Assembly: GCF_014268495.2 (NCBI RefSeq)
Contig: NZ_CP077087.1
Span: forward strand, 2,607,501-2,671,500
Direction: 5' to 3'
Length of the DNA: 64,000 nt
DNA from: Pseudomonas monsensis
Lineage (GTDB): Bacteria; Pseudomonadota; Gammaproteobacteria; Pseudomonadales; Pseudomonadaceae
Numbering within the stretch: the stretch's first letter is position 1; each line of letters begins with the position of its first letter. This document shows positions 31,976 to 40,238 of the stretch, one piece after another. The position numbers and the translations under genes are program-made. Below the pieces are notes generated by a model. It ran no database searches, was not told where the DNA came from, and saw only the letters and a program-made list of their open reading frames with translations.

Positions 31976-33214
31976 ATGACGTGTTCATTTTCCCGCTCTC
32001 TGCTGGCCGCCAGCCTCGGCCTGTCGCTCACGCTCTCGGCCGCCGTGGCGTCCGCCGAACCGCACAAACAGGTGCTCGCCGACGCCGAGCAATACCAGCC
32101 CGAAGCCCTGAAATTGTTGGAACGTCTGGTCAATATCGAGTCCGGTTCCGGCTACGAGCCGGGGCTCAAGCAAGTCAGCGACATTGCCGTCGATGAGCTG
32201 AAAAAACTTGGCGCCACGATCGAACGGGTGCCGAACACCCCGGAAAAATCCAGTCACGTGCTCGCTACCCTGAAGGGCACCGGCAAGGCAAAGATCCTGC
32301 TGATGGCGCACATGGACACGGTGTTCAAGGAAGGCTCCGCCGCCGAACGGCCGTTCCACATCAAGGACGGTCGCGCCTACGGGCCGGGGGTGATGGACGA
32401 CAAGGGCGGCATTGTCGCCGGGATCTATGCGCTGAAAGTGCTGAAGAACCTCGACTTCAAGGATTACGCGCAAATCACCTTTCTGCTCGATGCCAGCGAA
32501 GAAACCGGCTCGGACGTCGCCACCGACCTGATCAAGAAAACTGCCAAGGAACACGACGTGACCCTCAATCTCGAGCCGGGGCGTCCGGCGGATGGCCTGG
32601 TGGTATGGCGCAAGGGCAGCGCGACGGCGCTGGTCGAGGTCAAGGGCAAAGCCGCGCACGCCGGCGTCGCCCCGGAACTGGGGCGCAACGCGGCGATGGA
32701 AGCCGCGCACCAGATTCTGCAACTGGGCAAACTCGGCGATGAGGCGAAGAAAACCACCATCAACTTCACCGTGCTCAAGGCCGGTGACCGCACCAACGTG
32801 ATCCCGGATCAGGCCACGGCCAAGGCTGACGTGCGCGCGGCGGTTCCGGAAGAGTTCGACCGGATCGAGAAGGATCTGGCCCGGGTGTCGCAGGACAAGT
32901 TGATTGCTGACACCGAAGTGAAGACTTCACTCCAGCGCGGTTTGCCGCCAATGCCGCAGACGCCCGAGTCGGATCGCCTGATGGCGATGGCCCAGGGGAT
33001 TTACGGCGAGATCGGCCGCAAACTGACCGAGGAGGGCAGCGGTGGCGCGGCGGATGCCAGCCTGTCGGCCGGGGTGGGTACGCCGACACTGGATGGTTTC
33101 GGGATTGTCGGCGGCAACATTCACACGCCGGAGGAGTACGCCGAAGTGGCGAGCGTGGCGCCGCGGATTTATCTGTTGTCGCGGATGATTATGGATTTGT
33201 CTACGAGCAAATAA
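31976..33214 (+). CDS. M20 peptidase, glutamate carboxypeptidase G2-like
   Basis: This 412-residue exported zinc peptidase has a signal peptide running to about SAAVASA-EPH. Zinc ligands of the M20 fold are visible: His in MAHMDTV, the bridging Asp in GVMDDKGG, the Glu pair in DASEETGSD, Glu/Asp in NLEPGR and the final His in GGNIHTPEE. The lid domain begins at KGKAAHAGVAPELGR. The closest named relative is carboxypeptidase G2, which removes C-terminal glutamate from folates and peptides. AAGGATTGATTC precedes the ATG. Confidence 0.88.
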   Translation: MTCSFSRSLLAASLGLSLTLSAAVASAEPHKQVLADAEQYQPEALKLLERLVNIESGSGYEPGLKQVSDIAVDELKKLGATIERVPNTPEKSSHVLATLKGTGKAKILLMAHMDTVFKEGSAAERPFHIKDGRAYGPGVMDDKGGIVAGIYALKVLKNLDFKDYAQITFLLDASEETGSDVATDLIKKTAKEHDVTLNLEPGRPADGLVVWRKGSATALVEVKGKAAHAGVAPELGRNAAMEAAHQILQLGKLGDEAKKTTINFTVLKAGDRTNVIPDQATAKADVRAAVPEEFDRIEKDLARVSQDKLIADTEVKTSLQRGLPPMPQTPESDRLMAMAQGIYGEIGRKLTEEGSGGAADASLSAGVGTPTLDGFGIVGGNIHTPEEYAEVASVAPRIYLLSRMIMDLSTSK

Positions 33215-33222
33215 GTCTGTGA

Positions 33223-33266
33223 CTTACGAATAGACTCAAGGCGAATTTACTAAGTCTATTCGTAAG
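33223..33266. repeat. 14-bp perfect inverted repeat at the edge of the retron region
   Basis: CTTACGAATAGACT (33223-33236) is repeated in reverse complement at 33253-33266. It lies between the core peptidase gene and the AT-rich ATPase gene. It may act as a terminator for both converging genes, though no long T run follows, or mark a boundary of the inserted DNA. Confidence 0.75.
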
Positions 33267-33286
33267 GAAGATTTTAATAATATTGC

Positions 33287-34636
33287 CTAGTTGTTTTTTT
33301 GGGAAAGGAAGCTTGATATTGTCTTGGATAAGTTTATAGCGCCTTCCTCATCATCTTTGCAAAGGTATTCGAATATCTCTACGTTGGTGATAGCTTCTTT
33401 TTCTATGATCTCGCTGTAAAAGATTTTGTCTGGCTTTTTTGAGTTAGGGGTCTCTGTATGTATGAAGTTTGGTAGGAATTTTGATTTTTTATAGTCCGAA
33501 TATATTTTCTTTTCAACGCTTTCAAATGGTAAAAAGTACGTATTAGGGCAGCTGATGTTATATTTGAAAATGCGTTGGTCGCCGTCTAGTATTGATATTA
33601 CATTTTCCGGAATAGAAAGAAATTTTTCAGCATGATTCAATCGCGCCAAAGTTGTGACGTTTGCTCCACCTCCGATGGGAATTATCTTCCAGCGGGAAAA
33701 ATTGTTTGGGCAGTACCTGTCAATTATAAATTCCAGGAAGTTTTTTAGCATTTCATCTTCGGTGAGAATGTATTTGTCCCACCCTATAAAGCCAAACATA
33801 ATACTTTTTATGTAGTTGTATGAGGCAGGTATTATGTTTCCTGCGCCATCCGTGTTTGCCATGTAGTAGAGTTCATTGTCTCTAAGTGTTCTCATGATGG
33901 CTAATGAATGAGTCGTGCAAAGGATGTTTACTTGATATGTCTCGCAGAAGTTGCGAAGCCTCCTTACGAGATGTGCCTGTGCTGCTGCATCCAGAGATAT
34001 GTCTATTTCGTCAATCACAATCAATTTGCGGTGGTTTGTAATTTTTCTATATAAGCTAATCAGGAAAAATTCTCCCGAGCTAAGATGATCCTCTCTGACA
34101 TAGCGATCGCCATCAAGTGGAATGCAGTAGTAGTTTGTGTTTTTTATATTTATTTCAACTAGGGTTTCAAATTTTTTGCTGGAGTATATGTCGTTGAGGA
34201 AATCTATTAGCTCCATCGGTTTCGTGTGCTGACCTAGAATTATTGCCGTTCGAATGTCTTTGTCGGCTGAGCTGATTTTTTGATAATGATCGAAGCGTCT
34301 CCCGAAAGGAATTGGGAGTTCTACGTCGATAGAGTCTTTTAATTTTTCGGGAATGGCAGATTTGCAATTAAGAGTGCTCATCGAGGCATCGTAATCGAAT
34401 ACGAAGGTCTCGTTATCATGGTTGTAAATAACCTCGCTGTCGTTTTTGAATACGCCAGGTGAAATGGTTTTTGAGAAAGTGTCTGCTGAGCATAAATTTA
34501 ATATTGATTTGATAAGTGTGGTTTTGCCAACGCCATTTTTACCTACGAGGCAAGTAAGTCTGTTTTCGGTTAGATCAAGGCTAAAGAGCATATGTTTTAC
34601 ATGCTGTATGTTTTTCAGCTCTACGGAGATTTGCAT
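33287..34636 (-). CDS. OLD-like ATPase with TOPRIM-type nuclease region, retron effector
   Basis: The protein has 449 residues. Walker A is GKNGVGKTT at 32-40, the signature HLSSGEF lies near 190, Walker B KLIVIDEIDISLD near 205, and the switch His TTHSL near 245. The C-terminal third has TOPRIM-like acid motifs: ILTEDEML near 290 and VISILDGDQR near 350. This ATPase-TOPRIM layout is that of OLD-family nucleases. It is coupled to the reverse transcriptase gene by a TAATG overlap, which fits retrons whose effector is an OLD-like protein (type I-B, Eco8-like). The DNA is AT-rich compared with flanking genes, so the module was probably acquired. Confidence 0.78.
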   Translation of the reverse strand: MQISVELKNIQHVKHMLFSLDLTENRLTCLVGKNGVGKTTLIKSILNLCSADTFSKTISPGVFKNDSEVIYNHDNETFVFDYDASMSTLNCKSAIPEKLKDSIDVELPIPFGRRFDHYQKISSADKDIRTAIILGQHTKPMELIDFLNDIYSSKKFETLVEINIKNTNYYCIPLDGDRYVREDHLSSGEFFLISLYRKITNHRKLIVIDEIDISLDAAAQAHLVRRLRNFCETYQVNILCTTHSLAIMRTLRDNELYYMANTDGAGNIIPASYNYIKSIMFGFIGWDKYILTEDEMLKNFLEFIIDRYCPNNFSRWKIIPIGGGANVTTLARLNHAEKFLSIPENVISILDGDQRIFKYNISCPNTYFLPFESVEKKIYSDYKKSKFLPNFIHTETPNSKKPDKIFYSEIIEKEAITNVEIFEYLCKDDEEGAINLSKTISSFLSQKNN

Positions 34637-35589
34637 TATAGCTTGTCCGACTTGTGAAGGAACATGTCCACTATTGTGGCACCATACTTCTTTCTGAGTT
34701 TGTCGAGGTAGCTTGGGTCAATGGTGTTGTAGTAATTAAGTTGTCCCGATATTTTTGTTATTGCGTTATTGGTGTCTGGGCCGGTAAGTTCGTAGAATTT
34801 TTTCTTGTCTGAAAGGTAGTAGTGAAGTTTGACTTCTGTGTCTTTTTTAAATTTTCTATCAATCGAAACCTTTCCGTTGGGCAGGATAACCATGCCGAGT
34901 AATTTTATTTTATTTCCTGTTTGAGTGTGTTTGTTTTTACTGGTGTTGATGGTGAGCTTGCCTTTAGTGGTTGTTTGTAGGGTTTGTGATATGTATTCGT
35001 CAATGTCGAGGATTGCTTGTTTTTCGCGAGACGAAATTATAATGTCGTCGGAGTATCTGGAGTATATTAACTTTTGTTCCAGGCAGTATTTTTGGAGTTT
35101 GTTGTCGAAGTCAAAGAGGCATGCGTTGCTTAGTGGGGGTGAAGTAGAGAAACCCACTGGGACGAAATTATTGACTGTTAAGGTTTTTGTTATTTTCTCT
35201 ATGTATAGCTGTATGTCTTCAATCGGGGTGTTGGTGAGATTGTTTTCTATCGTTGAGATGACTAGCTCGGTGTCAATACTATTGAAAAAATTTCTGATGT
35301 CGGTCTGGAAGAAGTATTTGCTATGTGCATGTTTCGATACTGCGTCAACAGTGTTTACACCTTTTCTATAAGAAAACACTACGTCGTTATTTGTTTTTAA
35401 ATGCTCCAGTAGGAAGAATCTCAAGAATGAGTGGAAGGTTTTAAGCCTTTTGTTCGGAATGTGAATTTCTCTGTCGTTTATTTTTTTTGTTTCATAAAGT
35501 GAACTAATTTCGCCCGTTTCGAGTTCTGGGAATTCAAATTTTCCCTGATACATAGCATTTAGCAGGTCTTTTAAAGGTCTTTTATTCAT
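34636..35589 (-). CDS. Retron-type reverse transcriptase
   Basis: The protein has 317 residues from the ATG at 35589; a TTG at 35631 would add 14. The RT core is clear: FFQTDIRNFFNSID (first catalytic Asp), VGFSTSPPLSNACLFDFD, and SRYSDDIIISS with the YxDD box at about residue 180. LTINTSKNKH and LLGMVILPNG follow. The size and the presence of only a fingers-palm-thumb core fit retron RTs. The VTG motif of many retrons is not obvious; LLGMV stands near that place. A retron RT makes a DNA copy of an adjacent structured RNA and forms a complex with the effector that senses phage. The upstream hairpin RNA supports this reading. Confidence 0.8.
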   Translation of the reverse strand: MNKRPLKDLLNAMYQGKFEFPELETGEISSLYETKKINDREIHIPNKRLKTFHSFLRFFLLEHLKTNNDVVFSYRKGVNTVDAVSKHAHSKYFFQTDIRNFFNSIDTELVISTIENNLTNTPIEDIQLYIEKITKTLTVNNFVPVGFSTSPPLSNACLFDFDNKLQKYCLEQKLIYSRYSDDIIISSREKQAILDIDEYISQTLQTTTKGKLTINTSKNKHTQTGNKIKLLGMVILPNGKVSIDRKFKKDTEVKLHYYLSDKKKFYELTGPDTNNAITKISGQLNYYNTIDPSYLDKLRKKYGATIVDMFLHKSDKL

Positions 35590-35759
35590 AGCTAAAGTCC
35601 AACTCGATGTTGCTGCGCGTTCATTAGGCAAAAAATATGCCGAAAATCTTCGTGTAGCATAATACGTAAAGAGGATAGCCTTTTTTTAAGAAGTCGCTGA
35701 TGGTTTCCAGCAAATCATCTCAAGAAATATCGATGATAAGTTTTTGTAAAGAATGTGAC

Positions 35760-35965
35760 TTAGAGGGTAGGGAGCTAAGCGTAAATAGATAGTGGATAGG
35801 TAACCAAGAAAACAAAGTTTACAATTTGTGTGCCTCTTAGCGTTTCGCTAAAGAGGCACACAACCGTAAAAGGAGACTAGACACCTGTAGAGGCCAGATT
35901 TGATGACTGGAGATGCTCCTAGTCACTGGCATGAGTCGAACTCTAATTCAGGGCAGGGTGGAAAA
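35760..35965 (-). ncRNA. Candidate retron msr-msd RNA
   Basis: Upstream of the RT gene and read in the same direction is non-coding sequence with a very long hairpin: 35826-35842 pairs with 35846-35863 (17 bp, one bulged base, loop of three). This is the form expected of the msd stem that becomes msDNA. On its 5' side a second hairpin (35904-35925, GGAG/CTCC with flanking TGACT/AGTCA) could belong to msr. I could not find convincing a1/a2 outer arms or the branching G, so the limits are approximate. Confidence 0.55.
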
Positions 35966-36219
35966 CAAGAGGCACGCTGATGCTCTGGCCGAGCGGTAGG
36001 GAGAGCTTCCGGGAGCGATATTAGGTGGGTCCTACGAGCCGTCTTTTTTGCGTACAACTTTCCAAGACGTTTCCTACAACGTACCCTGTTGCCGCGTTTC
36101 AGTATCGACCCCTATAGTTCGGGTTCGCGGAAAAACACCGCGAACGACCTTGGCCGGTCGGTAACCTGAAATGCAACAGTGCCATTGTTCAGACCTTCAA
36201 GGACTGAGCAGCGTGTAAT
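35966..36219. other. Non-coding stretch between retron and structured leader
   Basis: No gene is supported here. A minus-strand frame (36112-36387) is open but reads through the structured leader and is judged spurious. The stretch may contain the promoter of the retron RNA; I see no clear -35/-10 pair. Confidence 0.4.
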
Positions 36220-36295
36220 GGTAGCTGTGCGCGGGACACCTGCGGGTGTGCCGGATCTTTCAGGTATCTGGTCGGCCAACCCGCACACAGCTGCC
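36220..36295 (+). promoter_or_regulatory. Strongly structured 5' leader RNA of the 100-residue gene
   Basis: A three-way junction can be drawn by eye. P1 pairs 36220-36235 with 36280-36295 (16 bp with one wobble and one mismatch). P2 is ACACC-TGCG-GGTGT at 36236-36249. P3 pairs 36251-36256 with 36266-36271. It ends 51 bases before the ATG at 36347. I recall closely similar leaders before small genes of this type elsewhere in Pseudomonas, which would make it a repeated regulatory element. Confidence 0.55.
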
Positions 36296-36346
36296 ACCTT
36301 ATTCGTTTGGCCGCGAACGGTGGTTGCCTTACCTGGAGATACACCT

Positions 36347-36649
36347 ATGAACGACCAAGTAATGCCCCGCTTCCTCCCCATCGACACCTACGACGCCGAA
36401 TCCCCGGTGCTCTTCCTCAACACCCACTCAGAACTCAGCGACATGGCCGCCTGTGCGATGCACCGGTTTGTGGTCGTGCGTGATCTGGCCGACACCTTTG
36501 CCAGTCTCAACCTCAAGGGTATTTCCGATTGTGATCTGACGCGGGTGACCAGCGCGGTGCATCTGTTGATGCGCGAGGGCTGTGCGATTCTGGATGTGAT
36601 TCAGGCGCGGGCGGTGCAGCGGGAGGAGGCTTACAAGACGCCGGTTTAG
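36347..36649 (+). CDS. Small hypothetical protein (DUF6124/DUF3077-like)
   Basis: This 100-residue protein (MNDQVMPRFLPIDTYD) has a helical C-terminal half, VVRDLADTFASLNLKGI and then VTSAVHLLMREGCAIL. It resembles a Pseudomonas-specific family of small proteins that occur in several copies per genome; the family number is from memory. ACCTGGAGATACACCT gives a good ribosome site. The structured leader suggests post-transcriptional control. No function is known. Confidence 0.7.
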   Translation: MNDQVMPRFLPIDTYDAESPVLFLNTHSELSDMAACAMHRFVVVRDLADTFASLNLKGISDCDLTRVTSAVHLLMREGCAILDVIQARAVQREEAYKTPV

Positions 36650-36669
36650 CGGTGTAGCGGGCGACGCCT

Positions 36670-36760
36670 TCGCGAGCGGGCTCGCTCCCACAGCGGATCT
36701 TGGGTGAACACAATATTCGTGTTCGACACCGATCAAATGTGGGAGCGAGCCTGCTCGCGA
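36670..36760. repeat. REP pair
   Basis: 23-base arms at 36670-36692 and 36738-36760 are reverse complements with one mismatch and have the core GGGAGCGAGCCTGCTCGCGA. The pair lies between converging genes. Confidence 0.85.
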
Positions 36761-36782
36761 AAGGGCCGGTAAAGCGTGTGCA

Positions 36783-37652
36783 TCACTCCTTGACGCTCAT
36801 GTATTCCTTGGCCCAGAGAATGTATTCCTCAGGCTGGGTATAGGTGTGCGTCAGCTCGGTCGCGCTCAGGTCTGATGCCTGGGTGAAGATCTGCCGTTGT
36901 TCGCGCAGGCTGTCGTAGGTCGCCTTGATCGCCGCAAAATAAGCGCCATGGCCGTCGATGGTCACGCGCACGCCCAGTTCGGCCAGACGTTTGTCGTCGC
37001 GCAGCGCCGGGTTGCCATAGGTGACCAGCATCAGCGGCACGGTCAAATGCTCGGCAATCTGCTCGAGCTGATCGAAATCCTGAACCCCGACCATGCAAAT
37101 CCCGTCGGCGCCCGCCGCCTGATACTGCTTGGTGCGGCTGATGATTTCCTGGTTGGGCAGAATGCCGGCATTGGTGCGGGCGATGATCGCCATTTCCGAA
37201 TCGACCCGGGCTTCCAGCGCCGCACGGATTTTGCCGACGCCTTCGGCGACTGTGATCAGGTCGGTGGATTTGCGCCCGAATTGCGCGGGCAGCAGGGTGT
37301 CTTCGATGGTCAGGGCGGCGACGCCGGCGCGTTCCAGTTCGACGATGGTGCGCATCACGTTGAGGGCGTTGCCGTAGCCGTGGTCGGCGTCGGCGATCAC
37401 CGGCAATTGGGCGACGCGGCCGATGCGGGTGGCCTGTTCGGCGAACTCGCTGAGGGTGATCAGGGCAAAGTCCGGAGCGCCCAGCACCTGCAACGAGGCC
37501 ACGGAACCGCCAAGAATCCCCACTTCAAAACCCAGGTCAGCGGCGATGCGGGCGGACATCGGGTCGAACACCGAAGCCGTGTGGTAGCAGGTGTCGGAAG
37601 CCAGCAGCTGACGGAAACTACGGCGCAAATCTTGATGGGAAAGCCGGGTCAT
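36783..37652 (-). CDS. Oxaloacetate decarboxylase, PEP mutase/isocitrate lyase superfamily
   Basis: The 289-residue length and the segments VFDPMSARIAADLGFEVGIL, PVIADADHGYGNALNVMRT and VAALTIEDTLLPAQFG match the Pseudomonas oxaloacetate decarboxylase (PA4872 type) of the PEP mutase superfamily. The paired Asp of ADADHG binds Mg2+. IIARTNAG and the invariant His in TIDGHGAYF, which replaces a catalytic Cys of lyases, support decarboxylation of oxaloacetate to pyruvate. It stands alone, facing the structured-leader gene. Confidence 0.85.
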   Translation of the reverse strand: MTRLSHQDLRRSFRQLLASDTCYHTASVFDPMSARIAADLGFEVGILGGSVASLQVLGAPDFALITLSEFAEQATRIGRVAQLPVIADADHGYGNALNVMRTIVELERAGVAALTIEDTLLPAQFGRKSTDLITVAEGVGKIRAALEARVDSEMAIIARTNAGILPNQEIISRTKQYQAAGADGICMVGVQDFDQLEQIAEHLTVPLMLVTYGNPALRDDKRLAELGVRVTIDGHGAYFAAIKATYDSLREQRQIFTQASDLSATELTHTYTQPEEYILWAKEYMSVKE

Positions 37653-38007
37653 ACGAGTTCCACCAATACAAAGGAATGGAAGGCTTGAGCAAATGAGTCA
37701 ACGCCGAAGGATGAAAAGGCTATCACGCGAATGGGTCAAGGATCATGACGAATTTGCGAGGGTGACCTGGGAGGGGGAATTCTGCGCTGAAAGGATTCAT
37801 CAGCGATCAACGCTATAGGAGGGGATTTACCTGTGGATACCTGATTGATCGGTGGCGAGGGGATTTATCCCCGATGGGCTGCGAAGCGGCCCCTGAGCCA
37901 ATCACCTGCCTTCTTCAGACCCGTCGTATTTCGAGATTCTGCTAATGCTGTGCAGTCGAACCGGGATCAATTCCCTCGCCACAGGGAATCTCCTGGCAGA
38001 TGACGAT
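37653..38007. repeat. Intergenic region with REP-like repeats
   Basis: Between the decarboxylase and aruG is 355 bases without a gene. It contains a GTGGCGAGGG motif at 37852-37861 and its complement CCCTCGCCAC at 37973-37982, another common Pseudomonas repeat, plus a small GGGCTGCGAAGCGGCCC hairpin at about 37876. The pair may form a terminator-like fold downstream of aruG. I see nothing else. Confidence 0.6.
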
Positions 38008-39042
38008 TCAGGCCGCGACCGCCTGCTGCTGTTGATTGGGCAGCATCACTGCGCGCACTGAATTGCCCGGTTGCAGTTGCAGGCGTTTGGCTGTGAGGCG
38101 GTCGATCACCAGGCTGCTGCCGACCCGACGGGCCCGCGCGACGGTGATGCGGCAGTTTTCCAGACGACGGTTGTGGATCAGCCACAGCGGCGCCTGCTCG
38201 TCCGGGGTGCCGAGGCTCAGGGTCAGCTCCAGGCTGTCGCGCACGGTGCGAATGCTGCGCACTGGCGCTTCGATCACCGGGCCACCGTCGAAAATGTCGA
38301 TATAGCCCTTATGGGCGAACCCCTCGGCCTGGAGGATTTTCAGTGCCGGTTCGGTATTAGGGTGCGCCTGACCGATGGCCGCTTGCGCCTGTTCGGTGAG
38401 CAGGCAGGTGTACAACGGCTGACGTGGCATCAGTTCGGCAATGAACGACTTGTTGCCCAGCCCCGACAAGTGGTCGGCATGGCTGAAGTCCATCTGGAAG
38501 AAGTGCCGGCCCAGACTGTCCCAGAACGGCGAACAGCCCTGTTCATCGGCGCTGCCGCGCAGTTCGGCAATCATTTTTTCGCCGAACAGGTGCGGGAACT
38601 CGGCAACGAACAACAAGCGCCCCAACGACAGCAGGCGGCCATTGCTGCCCTGACGGTGGTCATGCCCCAGAAACAAGGAGCACAGCTCCGACTGGCCGGT
38701 CAGTTCGTTGTTGAGGAACAGCGTCGGAATCTGCCGCTGAATGCCCAGGTCCGGGGCCGAACTGACTGTCAGCCCGACCCGATAGTTGTACCAGGGTTCG
38801 CGCAGGCCCACGGCCCCGGTCAACGCGCTGACACCGACCACGCGCAGGTCGTCGTCTTCGAGCACGAACAGGTAGTCGGCGTCGGCACGTTCCACCTGTT
38901 CGGCAAACGCCCGTTGCGCCCAGCGTACCCGGTGGGCCAGACGCTCTTCGTTGGCCGGCAGGGTGGTAAACCCCGGGCCGGCCTGTTGCACCAGTGTCAT
39001 CAAGGCTGGCAAGTCGCTGACTTTAACCGGGCGGACAATCAT
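38008..39042 (-). CDS. aruG: Arginine/ornithine N-succinyltransferase beta subunit
   Basis: This 344-residue GNAT-like enzyme of the AstA family transfers succinyl from succinyl-CoA to arginine or ornithine, the first step of the AST pathway. It starts MIVRPVKVSDLPALM at 39042 with AGGAG upstream. Family landmarks include YLFVLEDDDLRVVG, VGLREPWYNYRVGLTV, SELCSLFLGHDHRQG and SPFWDSLGRHFFQMDF. It lies 61 bases behind aruF. The other aru genes (aruC, D, B, E) are not next to it. Confidence 0.88.
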   Translation of the reverse strand: MIVRPVKVSDLPALMTLVQQAGPGFTTLPANEERLAHRVRWAQRAFAEQVERADADYLFVLEDDDLRVVGVSALTGAVGLREPWYNYRVGLTVSSAPDLGIQRQIPTLFLNNELTGQSELCSLFLGHDHRQGSNGRLLSLGRLLFVAEFPHLFGEKMIAELRGSADEQGCSPFWDSLGRHFFQMDFSHADHLSGLGNKSFIAELMPRQPLYTCLLTEQAQAAIGQAHPNTEPALKILQAEGFAHKGYIDIFDGGPVIEAPVRSIRTVRDSLELTLSLGTPDEQAPLWLIHNRRLENCRITVARARRVGSSLVIDRLTAKRLQLQPGNSVRAVMLPNQQQQAVAA

Positions 39043-39103
39043 GCTGTAACTCCTTCTGCGCGCCTGCTCGGGCACTGTCGTTGGGTGCGAGACCGGGCGC
39101 GGT

Positions 39104-40120
39104 TCACAGGGCAATCAGGCGGATCAGGCTGCCGTCGGTCACATTCAGCGCCGCACACATTGCCGGGGTGAGGGCCAGCGGTTGATCGGGGCGGTAATCC
39201 AGTTCGGCGACAATCGCCCGGTAGCCGTGCAGCGAGTCGTTGCTCAGCAGGTAACCGCCGCGCGCATCAATGTGCGCCTGTTGCTGCACTTCAAGCGTCT
39301 GGCTGCAGGCGATCGACTGGATGTTCGCCGTGCGTGCATACAGGGTCGGGCCGGCATCGAACAGGTCGATGTAGCTGTTGGTTTCAAAACCTTCGCGCTC
39401 AAGAATGTCGAACGCTTCCTGGCCGTCCGGGTGAATGCGGCCAATGCATTGCTGTGCGGCGGGCGGCAGCATCGGCACGTAGATCGGGTATTGCGGCATC
39501 AGTTCGGCGAGGAACGTGCGGCTCTGCAATCCGCACAGGCGCTCGGCTTCGACGTAGGGCAGGTCGAAAAAGTGTTTGCCCAGCGCATCCCAGAACGGCG
39601 AGTGGCCGTTCTCGTCGCTGTAGCCGACGATTTCGGTGATCACCGCTTCGGCGAAGCGCGGCGCGTGGGCGGCGATGAACAGCAGGCGTGCTCGCGACAG
39701 CAACTCGGAAAACGGCGTGCGCACCAGTTCCGCGTCGATATGAAAACCGCGCAACAGGGTGTGATCGTTGAGGTCGTGGCACAGCGACAGCGCCGGTACA
39801 CCGTGCTCGATGTTCAACTCCCGCGAGGCACTGGTGAAGTGGCGGTTGCGCAGACTGTAGAACGGTTCCTTGAAACCGGCGGTGGCGAGGATCTCCGAGC
39901 AGCCGAGCAGGCGTTGACTGTCGAGGTCTTCGAGCACGAAGAAGTAGTTTTCCGGCCCCGGTGCCGTGGACTCGCTGGCAAACGAGGCGCAGGACGCGGC
40001 GATTTTATCGCGCAGGCGTTCACTGTCGTCCGGCAGCGACGTGACGCCGACCAGGCTATCGCGCGCCAATTGTTGCAATTGCGGCAGGTCGCCGGGTTCC
40101 ACTGGGCGTAAGACCAGCAT
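39104..40120 (-). CDS. aruF: Arginine/ornithine N-succinyltransferase alpha subunit
   Basis: This 338-residue protein is homologous to AruG and presumably forms a heteromer with it. MLVLRPVEPGDLPQLQQL, YFFVLEDLDSQRLLG, REL/LNIEHGVPALSLCHDL and SPFWDALGKHFFDLPY are recognisable. CAGGAG precedes the ATG. It follows the APC permease gene by about 120 bases in the same direction and may be read from the RpiR-linked operon. Because the remaining aru genes are absent, this is likely a second copy or a displaced pair serving a different arginine-like substrate. Confidence 0.87.
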   Translation of the reverse strand: MLVLRPVEPGDLPQLQQLARDSLVGVTSLPDDSERLRDKIAASCASFASESTAPGPENYFFVLEDLDSQRLLGCSEILATAGFKEPFYSLRNRHFTSASRELNIEHGVPALSLCHDLNDHTLLRGFHIDAELVRTPFSELLSRARLLFIAAHAPRFAEAVITEIVGYSDENGHSPFWDALGKHFFDLPYVEAERLCGLQSRTFLAELMPQYPIYVPMLPPAAQQCIGRIHPDGQEAFDILEREGFETNSYIDLFDAGPTLYARTANIQSIACSQTLEVQQQAHIDARGGYLLSNDSLHGYRAIVAELDYRPDQPLALTPAMCAALNVTDGSLIRLIAL

Positions 40121-40238
40121 GGATGTACTCCTGTATCAAAAGGTCCGGCGAATTCGCCGAACCTGACTATCACTGTCGGTGTCCACGCGTTAAATCGGCG
40201 GTCGCCTGATCTGTTGTCAGACGCCGCTCTTTTTCTTG

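Noticed and set aside
35966..36110. tRNA-like sequence near the retron
   Set aside because: The GGCCGAGCGGTAGGGAG segment recalls a D-arm, but no anticodon or T arm with acceptor pairing can be built.
33287..36110. Retron block as part of a prophage or integrative element
   Set aside because: No integrase, direct repeats or phage genes flank it; only the composition shift and one inverted repeat are visible.
36112..36387. Minus-strand open frame of 91 codons over the structured leader
   Set aside because: It lies antisense to the leader helices and the start of the 100-residue gene. Its apparent conservation in databases is better explained by conservation of the RNA.
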